This document shows, piece by piece, positions 8,338 to 16,682 of a DNA stretch of 64,000 nt. The notes under the pieces were generated by a model. It was not told the DNA's origin. It saw only the letters and a list, made by a program, of their open reading frames with translations, and searched no databases. This stretch comes from Bermanella marisrubri (GTDB lineage: Bacteria > Pseudomonadota > Gammaproteobacteria > Pseudomonadales > Oceanobacteraceae). The translations under genes were made by a program, and so were the position numbers. Numbering within the stretch: the first letter of the stretch is position 1; every line of letters starts with the position of its first letter. The DNA is taken from the NCBI RefSeq assembly GCF_012295615.1, contig NZ_CP051183.1:248001-312000 (forward strand). The letters are read 5' to 3'.

Positions 8338-9807
8338 CTACCGCCTTCCCGCAAAGCTACACGCACTACCTGCAGGCAATTCGTAATTACTATCCAATTG
8401 CAGTGGCTGTTCTAGTGAGTTCACATCATAGCCGGCGCTTTGCCATCCGCTTAGGTTATAGTCTTGGCCTTTTTCGCCAAAGCTATCTGCACTGAAGTAT
8501 TTAATTGTCATGCTGCCGCTTTCGTTATAAAAGCAGTTGTCGTTGGATTCTAGATCTATACCTTCATCATATTGCTCGTCTGTGCCGTATACCCAAATAC
8601 GATAATTGGAGTCCTGCATGAGGTTATTGCGTATGGTGGCGTGCTTGGCGCCTAGGCCATAGGCATCCATGTAAGAGCCGTTATTCGAACCTTGGTTTAA
8701 TATAATGCTGCTATCCACAAAGGTATTATGGTGGATGTTCACGTCCTGGGTGAAGGGTGGTCGGGTGCCGTCTTCTTGGTGCACGATCACGCCGTCGGTA
8801 TTAATGAAAAGGTTGTCGTAGATCTCGGTTCGGTTTTGGTTAGTATAAATGCCATGGCGCGTTAGGTTTTCAAAACGATTGCCATGGACTTTGGTAAAGC
8901 CACCACGGTTGGTTTCTGATTCACCGTGTTTGTAATAAATTCCACCGCCTTTTCCGTAAAAATAGTTGTCTTTAATTTCTACATCGATGGCCTGGAATAT
9001 CTGTAGGTAGTTGCCCCATTCACTGCCCTGAGTGCCTTTATAATCATGAAACGTTGAGTTTTGGATCACGACATCTTCATAGCCTTGAATATAAACAAAG
9101 CCTGCGTTGTTGTTATAGGTGATTTCTCTGAATTCCACGTCATCTAATACGATGCCTTGCTCCGGGATATCCCAACCTAGGCGCATGCCTTCGTTATAGC
9201 AGTGCTCGACGATGATGTTTTTAAAGACCAAGTGTGACTGTCCATCCACTAAAATACAGCGGCGGTTATCATCCCCTTGAATGATGGCATCGTGAGTTGG
9301 ATAACCCGTGATGGTCACGGGCGCTGCTTCGGTGGGTTCTGGCTGAGTGAAATAAAAGTATTTATTGAGATCGATGATCCATGAGCTATCGCCATTATCG
9401 GCGTATTGATCATAAACACCGTCGAATAGATAAAGATAATCACCGGCAGATAAGCTAGGTAGTAAGGCATGCAAGTTACCCGGTTCTTCAATGGTGCCTG
9501 TGCCCGTGGCATTGGGGGCGGCGTAATAGCATTTTGCTTCCCCTTGGGCTTCACAGATATTCGAGGTTACCGGATCGAGCTTGCTGGTATCGTCACTAGA
9601 ATCATCATCGCTAGCATCGTCACTAGAGTCATCGTCCATATTGCTATCATCGGAATCATTGTTTGAATCATCCGAATTGCCATCAGGGCAGTTGGCTTGC
9701 TCGGTGCTGGTATCGCATTCGTCGGTGTCTTCTTACACTTCAATTTCTAATTTACAGGCGCTAAGTGCCAGTATACTTGCTAGTAGTAGGCCGATTCGAA
9801 AGTGCAT
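8338..9807 (-). pseudogene. Beta-helix surface lipoprotein with an in-frame TAA at codon 25
   Basis: Read from the ATG at 9807, the frame encodes a lipoprotein signal peptide with lipobox LSAC, then KLEIEV, then TAA (9735-9733). It continues in the same frame without further stops through an Asp/Ser-rich linker and a right-handed parallel beta-helix domain to 8338. The beta-helix part resembles pectate-lyase-fold, alginate-lyase-like proteins, with stacked Asn and hydrophobic rungs (e.g. IRNNLMQDS, IHHNTFVDSS). Read through, it would be about 489 residues. Downstream starts such as ATG 9639 would lack the signal. I call it a recent nonsense pseudogene; a sequencing error or readthrough are alternatives. 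Substrate unknown. Confidence 0.72.
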
Positions 9808-10190
9808 AGGTGGCATCCTTTTCACAAATAGGTTGGGTTGCGAGCGGTTCACAACGACTCATTTTATTTAGGATGTGAGCTTAGATCAGTTGCTGAAGGT
9901 AGGCTGGTGACAGTTAGCAAAATGACGTAAAAATGCAGAAAATTAAGAAAAAGGTATGACCCCAGCTGTCGCTGGGGTCGCATCCATCGCATTAGTGCTA
10001 GTAAGGTTCAATATGTCCAATAATTCAAACTAATTCCTGACTGCAACGAGTAGGCTGAAGGGTGAGCCTTGTAGTAGCGTAAATTCTAACCATATACTTG
10101 AGTTGGAAAAAACTTATTTAGGTTTATGACTACTACCGATGTCTTGGGTAGATAGCCTAGCACAATGTACAAGGATAGAGGCATGGGCGA
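9808..10190. other. Non-coding gap holding one 58-bp repeat copy
   Basis: The 383 bases between the beta-helix lipoprotein start and the DUF3800 gene hold repeat copy A (9950-10007) and otherwise no gene. The part after 10008 is unrelated to what follows copy B, as expected if it belongs to the inserted DUF3800 segment. Confidence 0.5.
9950..10007. repeat. 58-bp direct repeat, copy A (left of DUF3800 gene)
   Basis: It begins AAAGGTATGACC and ends GCTAGTAAGGT, and matches copy B at 11217-11274 at 56 of 58 positions in the same orientation. An internal perfect stem GACCCCAGC/GCTGGGGTC could act as a terminator on the minus strand, where the stem is followed by a T-rich stretch. No minus-strand gene ends beside this copy, unlike copy B. 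Confidence 0.85.
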
Positions 10191-11039
10191 ATGACCACAG
10201 AACAGCAGCAATTACCATTATTTGAACTCGATGAATCTTTAGAGAGGCCTACCCATCAGGTCGAAGACTTTAAATATGGCGCTTCGGATTTTTCTCGCTA
10301 TATCGTCTATGTCGATGAAAGTGGTGATCATAGTCTGAAAAGCATTGATGAAAACTATCCTATTTTCGTTTTAGCTTTTTGTATTTTCCACAAGCGTCAT
10401 TACAGTGAAGCCATTGTTTCCGCACTCGAAAAATTCAAATTTAACTGGTTTGGTCATGATCAGGTGGTTTTACATGAGCATGAAATCAGGAAAGAAAAGG
10501 GTGACTTCAATATCTTCAAGAGTAGAGAAAACAAACTAGCTTTTATGGGGCAACTAGCTCAGATCATTGAATATAGTAATTTTATACTAGTGAGTTGCAG
10601 TATTGATAAGCTGGCTTTAAAGAAGCGAGGTGAAATAAATGACAATCCGTATCATCTTGCTTTGGGTTTTTGTATGGAGACTCTGTATGAGTTTTTGGAG
10701 GAAAAGAATCAGCATAATCAAAAGACACATATCGTAGTTGAGTGCCGGGGTAAAAAAGAAGACCAAGATTTAGAGCTGGAATTTAGACGAGTTTGTGATG
10801 GTAATAATCGTCTAAATAAGGTTCTGCCATTTGAGATTATTTTTTCAGATAAAAAAGTTATGTCATCAGGTTTACAGTTGGCAGATTTAGTGGCACGGCC
10901 TATCGGCTTGAACTTATTACGACCGAATCAAGAGAATAGAGCTTTTGATGTACTGAGGAGAAAGTTTTACTGTGATGGTGGGCGTAAACATGTTGGGGAA
11001 GGGTTTGAAGGCATTGGTATGAAGATTTTCCCTTCTTAA
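10191..11039 (+). CDS. DUF3800 domain protein
   Basis: A 282-residue protein. The hallmark YVDESGDHSL lies near residue 39, with a later QLADLVARPIG near the C-terminus; both are typical of DUF3800 proteins, which have an RNase H-like fold with conserved acidic residues and are often found in mobile or defence loci. No enzymatic activity can be assigned. It sits alone between 58-bp direct repeats, like a single-gene cassette. An overlapping ATG at 10183 stops after three codons, so ATG 10191 is used, with GAGG upstream. A membrane segment and signal peptide are absent, so it is probably cytoplasmic. Confidence 0.8.
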   Translation: MTTEQQQLPLFELDESLERPTHQVEDFKYGASDFSRYIVYVDESGDHSLKSIDENYPIFVLAFCIFHKRHYSEAIVSALEKFKFNWFGHDQVVLHEHEIRKEKGDFNIFKSRENKLAFMGQLAQIIEYSNFILVSCSIDKLALKKRGEINDNPYHLALGFCMETLYEFLEEKNQHNQKTHIVVECRGKKEDQDLELEFRRVCDGNNRLNKVLPFEIIFSDKKVMSSGLQLADLVARPIGLNLLRPNQENRAFDVLRRKFYCDGGRKHVGEGFEGIGMKIFPS

Positions 11040-11050
11040 GAAAGCGAAAA

Positions 11051-11073
11051 GCCCCGATGATTCTCACCGAGGC
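11051..11073 (-). terminator. Terminator-like hairpin behind the DUF3800 gene
   Basis: Arms 11051-11060 and 11064-11073 pair over 10 bp with two G-T pairs and a three-base loop. The T-run (TTTTCGC) follows on the minus strand, so it best fits a minus-strand transcript. No minus-strand gene now lies upstream of it, so it may be a remnant; it might also act on the plus strand for DUF3800. Confidence 0.45.
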
Positions 11074-11216
11074 CAAGACGCCGACCGGGTACTCCCAATC
11101 CACTTAACCAAAGTATAGTCGACCGCCTGCTATATCTTCAAGACATTTCTAAATAAATACTGTTAAGCACGCTTAAACTATAAATTGAGCGAATAATAGT
11201 CAGAGATGCTTTGGGG

Positions 11217-11274
11217 AAAGGTATGACCCCAGCTTTCGCTGGGGTCGTATCCATCGCATTAGTGCTAGTAAGGT
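11217..11274. repeat. 58-bp direct repeat, copy B (behind the lipase-like gene)
   Basis: Near-identical to copy A (9950-10007) with two substitutions. It lies 33 bases after the stop of the minus-strand lipase-like gene, and on that strand the stem GACCCCAGC/GCTGGGGTC is followed by ATACCTTT. It is therefore probably that gene's natural terminator region, and copy A would be the duplicate. Confidence 0.85.
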
Positions 11275-11307
11275 ACGATAGGATTCGGTTTGTGCGTCAT
11301 GATTTTC

Positions 11308-12366
11308 TTAACGGTTAAACGTATCGTAAATCAAACGCGACATGGATTTAGAGTCAGAGCCTGACACCAATTGGAAGGTGCCGCTTTCTCTCCAGAACTG
11401 CCACCATGGTACTTTTTTACGGTAGGTATCAAAGTCCACATCAAAGCCAACATTAAAGTTGTTTTGCACATAGGTCACGGTGCCTTTGTGGTTATCTTCT
11501 TTTAGTGGGCCATGGCCATAGTGTTTCGACATCAGCACTGGGAAGTGGTTGTACATTAAACCGCTTGGACCGTTTTTGCTGGTTAGCTTGCCGCTATAAC
11601 CAATGGAGTTTGAACAACTATCGATCGCGGCAGGTGATGCAGCGGCACAAGAAGAAGAGGCCGGAACCACACCGTCACTGTAGCCAGATAGCAACACTTT
11701 CAGTGGGTTGGTATTGCCGCCACTGCCCGAGAAACGCAGGCGTGGAATGTGATTCGGTTGCGGCGCAATGGAGCGAGCACCTGAGTAAGTTAAATCGTTT
11801 ACAACACCTAAGCTTTCGGTATTGGCATTGCTTAAATCAATCTTCAAGAAGGCACCAATCGTAGTTTTGATCCATTGTGGAATGCTTTCGTTAGTCACCA
11901 CTCCTACCGCAAGGTCGGCAAAGTCAGTACCGCCGCCCGCACCGCCAAAGTCGATGGTGGCAACAATGTTAAGTGGCTCGTAACCGGCATTGCGTAACCA
12001 TTCTTCTTGATTGGCTAAGAAGTGACGCATGACCTGATCGCCGGTACTGTGCAGTACCACAACACAACCGAGGGCACAGGTGCCTTGGGCAGAGTAGCGT
12101 TTGGCTTGTTCAAAAATCTGCTGCGAGATTTTACCTTCAACACGTTCGGCAGAACTCCAGTTAAGACGACCTTCAGCACGTTGCTCCCAAAAGTCAGAGA
12201 TTAATCGGCGTTCGTACACTTCTGCGTCAGAAGGTTGTGAGGATAAATCACCGAACTGAAAGCCATGGACCAACAGAACGTTGTACCCAGCGATTTGCGC
12301 ATAGGATAGGGTTGAAAGCAGTGTGAGTCCTATTACCACACTGATCTTTTTGATGAGTTGCACCAT
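11308..12366 (-). CDS. Secreted lipase-like alpha/beta-hydrolase
   Basis: A 352-residue protein with a Sec signal peptide ending near SYA (residues 21-23). The mature part opens with the alpha/beta-hydrolase strand and oxyanion motif VLLVHG (30-35). A nucleophile-elbow candidate HSTGD places Ser at about 107, departing from the usual GxSxG by having His before Ser. A later YSDGVVP and HYGHGP could supply the acid and His. It is likely an exported esterase or lipase; substrate unknown. The start is supported by AAAGGA nine bases upstream. It follows the anchored protein at 12491-13573, and the pair may be co-transcribed. Confidence 0.65.
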   Translation of the reverse strand: MVQLIKKISVVIGLTLLSTLSYAQIAGYNVLLVHGFQFGDLSSQPSDAEVYERRLISDFWEQRAEGRLNWSSAERVEGKISQQIFEQAKRYSAQGTCALGCVVVLHSTGDQVMRHFLANQEEWLRNAGYEPLNIVATIDFGGAGGGTDFADLAVGVVTNESIPQWIKTTIGAFLKIDLSNANTESLGVVNDLTYSGARSIAPQPNHIPRLRFSGSGGNTNPLKVLLSGYSDGVVPASSSCAAASPAAIDSCSNSIGYSGKLTSKNGPSGLMYNHFPVLMSKHYGHGPLKEDNHKGTVTYVQNNFNVGFDVDFDTYRKKVPWWQFWRESGTFQLVSGSDSKSMSRLIYDTFNR

Positions 12367-12490
12367 TACTCGTTCCTTTTTTTATTGTAGTTAGAACTGC
12401 TTTTTACTGCGTATTGCCACTGCATGAGGAGACGTCATGCGGCGAACAATTCTTTGGCTTTTTATTTTTTTTAGCTTCCGTTGTTAGCAC

Positions 12491-13573
12491 TTATTGCGCA
12501 CCCGAGACACGCTCCAAAAATTGAATACTGTCTTTGTATTTCGGGTTGCGGTAGTTGTCTTTATCGTAAATGGATAAATCAAATCCCTTTATGGGGAACT
12601 GCTCATTAAGTGCCACACCGTACTCTTGTTTCTCACCTGGATGAGTGGATACTTTAGAAATGGTGATATTAGATAAGTAATAAGGACCAGCGGAGCCTGA
12701 TACTTTTAATGCATTGATGTGGGCTTTTAGGTTCACCGAGTTAATGCCTTTATCCGCTTCATAGGCATCGGTTAAATGGGCAACGGGGCTGTCATTGTTT
12801 TCATCAAACAAGTTGGCTTGCACACGATACTTGCCTCGCTCGGTGACATTGATATCCACAGGGATGTTTAAATCAGAGCCATCCACATAGGCATCACCCA
12901 CGTTCTGTACCGTGGCTACTGTAGTGTGGTATTTGAAGCGAGCGCTGAGAGTTTTGATATCACCGTTTTGCAATTGAATGTCCGCAGTAATAGAGCCTTC
13001 GTTAACACTCTCTTGACCCAAGTCGCTAATCGAAACCTGACCGGAATACGTAGCCACACCATTTTCAAACGAGGTTTGTGTTAAAGACTGTGAAATATCC
13101 GAATCTTCGATATTGGCAATAATGGATTGAATGGAAGACAGGTTTTCTTCTGCCGTGCTGATTTTCACTTTGACCTCTAGCGGGTCTTCTTTGGCGATAA
13201 TGTACTTGTCCAATACCAAGCTGCCGCTTATGTCCGGGCTATTACTGATGGATTGTTTTCTGGGGATGAACGCCCTGGGGTTGAGTAGATCCCAATTTTC
13301 TTTGTAAAGCGGTTTGGAATAGGGCGGAAATTGCGCATTAAACTTATAGGCTTCTGTGGCTTGTTTGAGCTGATTGGCAATAGCGTCTTCCATGAGCTTT
13401 TCTTGTTTGCTTTGTATTTTAGGTGAGTCACTAGCGAGGGAATCTGATTGTAAATGTGTACGATGGTTTTGATTGGTATCGAGAGACATAACATGAGGTT
13501 CGCTGTTGACCACAATAATTGCGACAACTAAAACAACCGAGAACACGGCCAATGCTTTCTTTTTATTATTCAT
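12491..13573 (-). CDS. Membrane-anchored periplasmic protein of unknown function
   Basis: About 360 residues from ATG 13573; an in-frame GTG at 13597 would add eight residues but has a ribosome site almost abutting it. A single N-terminal hydrophobic segment (LAVFSVVLVVAIIVV) acts as an anchor or uncleaved signal. The rest is soluble and mainly beta-strand, with two repeat-like domains (residues about 120-225 and 225-330) resembling immunoglobulin-like secretion-associated domains. I do not recognise a family. Its position directly upstream of the secreted lipase-like gene suggests a partner or chaperone role, but it lacks the obvious features of Lif foldases, so this is conjecture. Confidence 0.6.
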   Translation of the reverse strand: MNNKKKALAVFSVVLVVAIIVVNSEPHVMSLDTNQNHRTHLQSDSLASDSPKIQSKQEKLMEDAIANQLKQATEAYKFNAQFPPYSKPLYKENWDLLNPRAFIPRKQSISNSPDISGSLVLDKYIIAKEDPLEVKVKISTAEENLSSIQSIIANIEDSDISQSLTQTSFENGVATYSGQVSISDLGQESVNEGSITADIQLQNGDIKTLSARFKYHTTVATVQNVGDAYVDGSDLNIPVDINVTERGKYRVQANLFDENNDSPVAHLTDAYEADKGINSVNLKAHINALKVSGSAGPYYLSNITISKVSTHPGEKQEYGVALNEQFPIKGFDLSIYDKDNYRNPKYKDSIQFLERVSGAQ

Positions 13574-13836
13574 GTTGTTACCACCACTTCTAATCACGTC
13601 CTTGCGGTTAAGCTAGAGATCTATCGCTAGGCAGGCACCACAGGCGTGTTTTTATTATTAGTCCCATAGTAGTAGAACGGCTGTAAAAGCGCCGGGTAAA
13701 AGCAGGTCAAAGTAGGTAAAAAGGGTTAAATTGGCGGGGAAGGACTGAAAGGATGCGGTTGGGGAGCCTACCAGAGATTCTCGTCCTTTTAGGGCGAATC
13801 TTTCGCTTTTGGAATAAGTTGAGAGTAGTCGTTAGT

Positions 13837-13870
13837 TTTTGCTGGAATGAAAAACTTTGATTGGCCCGCC
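13837..13870. repeat. 34-bp copy of the tRNA-Arg 3' end and its flank
   Basis: It is identical over 34 bases to 14234-14267, which comprises the last nine bases of tRNA-Arg (CCA end included) and 25 bases of downstream flank. A direct repeat of a tRNA 3' end is what site-specific integration at a tRNA gene produces. Confidence 0.75.
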
Positions 13871-13940
13871 GAGGATTGACCGTTCGCAGGCTCACTCTCA
13901 CTTCGTTCGTCTCCTACGCTCGTTCCTCGCTAGGTCGAAC
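13859..13940. repeat. 82-bp repeat, copy 1 (tRNA 3'-end-like)
   Basis: It matches 14084-14165 at 79 of 82 positions. It starts with GATTGGCCCGCC, the reverse complement of the tRNA-Arg acceptor end, and contains a degenerate T-arm-like GAGGATTGACCG. An inverted pair CTTCGTTCG / CGAACGAAG lies over its distal end. Confidence 0.75.
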
Positions 13941-14083
13941 GAAGTACAAGGATGTACAAATGCCGCGAGCGCATGGATGCGCAGGAGCGGCCTGAGAGGT
14001 TCTCATCACATCTAGGGCTATGCTTTTGCTTGAATCAAAACTGATGGAGTTTTGGAGGTTGTTGTTATGAGTGGAGGTATTGC

Positions 14084-14165
14084 GATTGGCCCGCCGAGGA
14101 TTGACCGTTCGCGAGCTCACTCTCACTTCGTTCGTCTCCTATGCTCGTTCCTCGCTAGGTCGAAC
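14084..14165. repeat. 82-bp repeat, copy 2 (tRNA 3'-end-like)
   Basis: Second copy of the 82-bp unit, 225 bases from copy 1, with three substitutions. It is followed directly by CCTGAGAGGTTCTCAT, which in the first unit is separated from the 82-bp part by about 50 extra bases. Confidence 0.75.
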
Positions 14166-14258
14166 CTGAGAGGTTCTCATGCCATCTAGGGCTTAGGTTT
14201 CTCTTTATGGAAATATTTAGGGAAAGTGAGAGCTTTTGCTGGAATGAAAAACTTTGAT

Positions 14259-14335
14259 TGGCCCGCCCTAGAGGATTCGAACCTCTGGCCTCGGCCTCCG
14301 GAGGGCCGCGCTCTATCCAGCTGAGCTAAGGGCGG
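14259..14335 (-). tRNA. tRNA-Arg (anticodon CCG)
   Basis: The minus strand folds as a complete 77-base tRNA. The acceptor arm CCGCCCT pairs with AGGGCGG, the discriminator is G, and CCA is encoded. The D-arm contains AGCTCAGCTGGAT. The anticodon stem CGGCC/GGCCG holds loop CTCCGGA with anticodon CCG. The T-arm is AGAGG-TTCGAAT-CCTCT. It marks the boundary between accessory DNA (left) and core genes (right), with its 3' end facing the repeats. Confidence 0.95.
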
Positions 14336-14366
14336 TTGTCATAGGCGTAGCCTGATGAAGGCGAGC

Positions 14367-14372
14367 ATTATA
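14367..14372 (-). promoter_or_regulatory. -10 box of the tRNA-Arg promoter
   Basis: TATAAT on the minus strand is followed by a G+C-rich GCTCGCC discriminator, as in stringently controlled stable-RNA promoters, about 32 bases before the mature tRNA 5' end. The -35 region is T-rich and not well conserved. Confidence 0.5.
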
Positions 14373-14470
14373 GCCCATGAGGCTTGAGAAAAAAATTGCT
14401 TTCACAGCAATTACTTAGCTGCGCGGCTTTGTGCGGTATACTTTGTCTATCGAATAAAGTTGGCATGGTT

Positions 14471-15916
14471 ATGATTTACCCAATTATTCTCGCTGGTGGT
14501 ATGGGCACGCGTTTGTGGCCGCTTTCCCGTGAGGAGTATCCCAAGCAATGCTTGCCGTTAAATGATGAGCATTGGTCTTTGCTGCAACAAACCTTGTTAC
14601 GTACCCAAGGTTTGCAAGATTGCGCACCAATAACTGTGATCTGCCATGAGCAGCATCGGTTTTTAGTAGCTGAGCAATGTCTGCAAACGGGTGTAAAGCA
14701 TTTTCCTATCTTACTAGAGCCCGAAGCGCGCAATACGGCCGCCGCCATTGCTTCGGCTGTTGCATTTTTATTAGCGCAAGATTCAGTCAAAGCCGACAAA
14801 GACGCTGTGTTTTGTTGCTTACCTGCGGACCATGCCATTGAGCAATCCGATGCATTTATTACGTCGCTTAATCAAGCGGTGCAGTTAGCTCGGGAGTATT
14901 CGCAGAGTTTACTCACCTTGGGCATTGAGCCCACTAGTGCTCATACCGGTTATGGCTATATTCAGGCGGGTGAGCCTGTATCAACTGAGGAATATCCTAA
15001 AGCGGGTTTTAAGGTCCAACACTTTAAAGAAAAGCCCGATGCGCAAACCGCCCAGTCTTATCTAGAGCAAGGTAATTATTATTGGAACGCGGGGATTTTC
15101 ATGGGTACGGCGTGCGCTTGGCAATCTGCGTTTACTGTTTATCAGCCCGAGCTTTGGCAGCATGCTAAGAACACCCTTCAGCAGGCGCAGGCTGACTTAG
15201 ATTTTTTGAGATTAAGTAGTGAGCAATATAGTTTGTTGCCCTGCATGCCGTTTGATGTGGCTATCATGGAGCAGCTATCCAATGCTTTTATGGTCTCGCT
15301 AGACGCAGGTTGGAGCGATTTAGGTGAATGGCAGGCGCTCTGGCAGCAAAGCAAGAAAGATGAGTGGGGTAATCATATTCATGGTGATGGGTTGCTGCTA
15401 AATAGTAGTAACAACTATGTGCGCAGCGAGCGCTTAGTGGCGGGTGTTGGTCTTGAGAATCTGATCGTTGTCGATACCGACGATGCGCTGTTGGTGGCGG
15501 ATCGTTCGCAAAGCCAGCATATCAAAAAGCTTGTGGATAAGTTGTCCGAGCAAGGCCGTAGTGAGCACTTGCACCATCAGAGAGAGTATCGACCTTGGGG
15601 CTATTTCCAGTCTATGGATGTAGGTAAGGGGTTCAAGGTGAAGCGTCTATTTGTAAAGCCGGGTCATGGCTTATCTCTTCAGAGCCATCAACATCGTTCC
15701 GAGCATTGGGTGGTGGTATCGGGTACGGCCACGGTGACGAGAGGCGAGCAGTCGTTTACTTTGGTTGCAAACGAATCAACGTATATCCCAAGCACAGTGA
15801 CGCACAGCTTGCGAAATGAGCAGGGTCACCCGCTAGAGGTGATTGAAGTACAGACCGGTAAATACTTGGGCGAAGATGATATTAAGCGCTTTAGTGATCG
15901 CTATGGGCGCGCTTAA
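14471..15916 (+). CDS. manC: Mannose-1-phosphate guanylyltransferase / mannose-6-phosphate isomerase
   Basis: A bifunctional enzyme of about 480 residues. The nucleotidyltransferase domain opens with the GDP-mannose pyrophosphorylase signature ILAGGMGTRLWPLSREEYPK and has FKEKPD. The C-terminal cupin-type isomerase domain has RPWGYFQ and LQSHQHRSEHW metal-site residues. It converts mannose-6-P to mannose-1-P and makes GDP-mannose for polysaccharides; algC in this window provides the mutase step. ATG 14471 gives the family N-terminus; ATG 14465 adds two residues. Upstream in-frame codons overlap the tRNA promoter. A TATACT box lies at 14437. It could also be named algA or cpsB. Confidence 0.92.
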   Translation: MIYPIILAGGMGTRLWPLSREEYPKQCLPLNDEHWSLLQQTLLRTQGLQDCAPITVICHEQHRFLVAEQCLQTGVKHFPILLEPEARNTAAAIASAVAFLLAQDSVKADKDAVFCCLPADHAIEQSDAFITSLNQAVQLAREYSQSLLTLGIEPTSAHTGYGYIQAGEPVSTEEYPKAGFKVQHFKEKPDAQTAQSYLEQGNYYWNAGIFMGTACAWQSAFTVYQPELWQHAKNTLQQAQADLDFLRLSSEQYSLLPCMPFDVAIMEQLSNAFMVSLDAGWSDLGEWQALWQQSKKDEWGNHIHGDGLLLNSSNNYVRSERLVAGVGLENLIVVDTDDALLVADRSQSQHIKKLVDKLSEQGRSEHLHHQREYRPWGYFQSMDVGKGFKVKRLFVKPGHGLSLQSHQHRSEHWVVVSGTATVTRGEQSFTLVANESTYIPSTVTHSLRNEQGHPLEVIEVQTGKYLGEDDIKRFSDRYGRA

Positions 15917-16006
15917 ATCACGAACATCAGTGGCCTGCTATACTGACCCACATCTATGTATGGACACTCTAAAGCCCTGATTTTTAAAAAAATCACCACT
16001 TTCGTT

Positions 16007-16034
16007 TTTAGACCATGGCTTTTGTGGGTATAAT
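16007..16034 (+). promoter_or_regulatory. Sigma70-type promoter of the cytochrome c gene
   Basis: A perfect TATAAT at 16029-16034 is preceded, after 16 bases, by TTTAGA at 16007-16012 (four of six to consensus). It lies about 45 bases before the GTG start of the cytochrome gene and after the manC stop. Confidence 0.6.
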
Positions 16035-16078
16035 CCAGCAAATTTTAAAATTATGTGCCTGAAAGAGAGAGGACAACC

Positions 16079-16477
16079 GTGACTAAGATTATCACTTCAA
16101 CATTGCTTCTGGCCTTGTCTGTATTGGTTTCCCAAGCCCACGCAACTGCGGATATCGCTGAGCGTCTAAAGCCGGTGGGTAATGTGTGTGTTGAAGGTAC
16201 TGAGTGTGATGCGGCGGCAGGTGCTGCGACGGCGTCTTCTGGTCCTCGCTCTGGTGAAGAAGTTTACAATACCTTCTGTACTGCATGTCACGGCACTGGT
16301 GCCATGGGTGCACCAAAGACTGGTGATGTGTCTGCGTGGAATGACCGTCTAGCAAAAGGCTTTGACGCGACGTTGGCGAACGCCATCAACGGTATCAATG
16401 CTATGCCTCCTAAAGGTACCTGCATGGATTGTTCTGATGATGAAATCGCCAGCGCTATCAAATACATGGCTAAATAA
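16079..16477 (+). CDS. Periplasmic c5-type cytochrome c
   Basis: About 132 residues from GTG 16079, chosen for GAGAGAGGA just upstream; an ATG 24 bases earlier would lie over that site. A Sec signal ends near AHA. One haem-binding motif CTACH and a distal Met in INAMPPKG form the c-type centre, and a CMDC pair near the C-terminus is characteristic of cytochrome c5-like monohaem proteins. The conserved SGEEVYNTFCTACHGTGAMGAP is split only by normal family spacing. It probably carries electrons in the periplasm; partner oxidase unknown. It is monocistronic, with its own promoter and terminator. Confidence 0.88.
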   Translation: MTKIITSTLLLALSVLVSQAHATADIAERLKPVGNVCVEGTECDAAAGAATASSGPRSGEEVYNTFCTACHGTGAMGAPKTGDVSAWNDRLAKGFDATLANAINGINAMPPKGTCMDCSDDEIASAIKYMAK

Positions 16478-16503
16478 TCCGTTTCGGATCATTGCCTGAA
16501 AAG

Positions 16504-16529
16504 AAACCGCCCCCGCTGGCGGTTTTTTT
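16504..16529 (+). terminator. Rho-independent terminator of the cytochrome gene
   Basis: AAACCGCC (16504-16511) and GGCGGTTT (16518-16525) form an 8-bp stem with loop CCCGCT, followed by an unbroken T-run to 16529, 27 bases after the stop codon. Confidence 0.9.
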
Positions 16530-16682
16530 GTGCCTACGGTTTGTCACCTCAAATTTCACTTGGTTACTTATCTGGCCTAAACCACCACAAAATTGTGTCA
16601 CTTTGGCCCTGTCCACGGGTCTAAGAAATTAGTATGGTTTCAGCATAATAATAAAACCCAAAGCCAGTAACCTGGGGACAAC

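Larger units (their letters stand above)
13598..14258. repeat. Tandem diverged repeat array next to tRNA-Arg
   Basis: This 660-bp non-coding stretch consists largely of diverged tandem units of roughly 225 bp. Unit parts include a 34-bp and an 82-bp repeat (listed separately) and a segment CCTGAGAGGTTCTCAT seen near 13991 and 14165. Short minus-strand open frames beginning MRVS(S/L)RTVNPRRAN occur twice, but only because the DNA repeats; I do not consider them genes. Confidence 0.7.

Noticed and set aside
9733-9735. Programmed recoding at the TAA in the beta-helix lipoprotein
   Set aside because: The stop is TAA, not TGA, so selenocysteine is excluded, and I see no stimulatory structure just downstream; a mutation is simpler.
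12437-12487. 16-codon plus-strand hydrophobic ORF with AGGAG before it
   Set aside because: It is very short, lies between two minus-strand genes, and its 5' part overlaps a hairpin (GCATGA/TCATGC) in the leader of the lipase-like gene; chance is likely.
13707-14126. Two similar small minus-strand frames beginning MRVS
   Set aside because: They are similar only because the underlying DNA is a tandem repeat with tRNA 3'-end sequence; no ribosome site or family.
13598-14258. Possible CRISPR array
   Set aside because: Repeat units are long, unequal and without regular spacers, and no cas genes are present.
14384-14470. Long N-terminal extension of manC
   Set aside because: The extra 29 residues overlap the tRNA and manC promoter boxes and are not part of the enzyme family, which begins at MIYPIILAGG.
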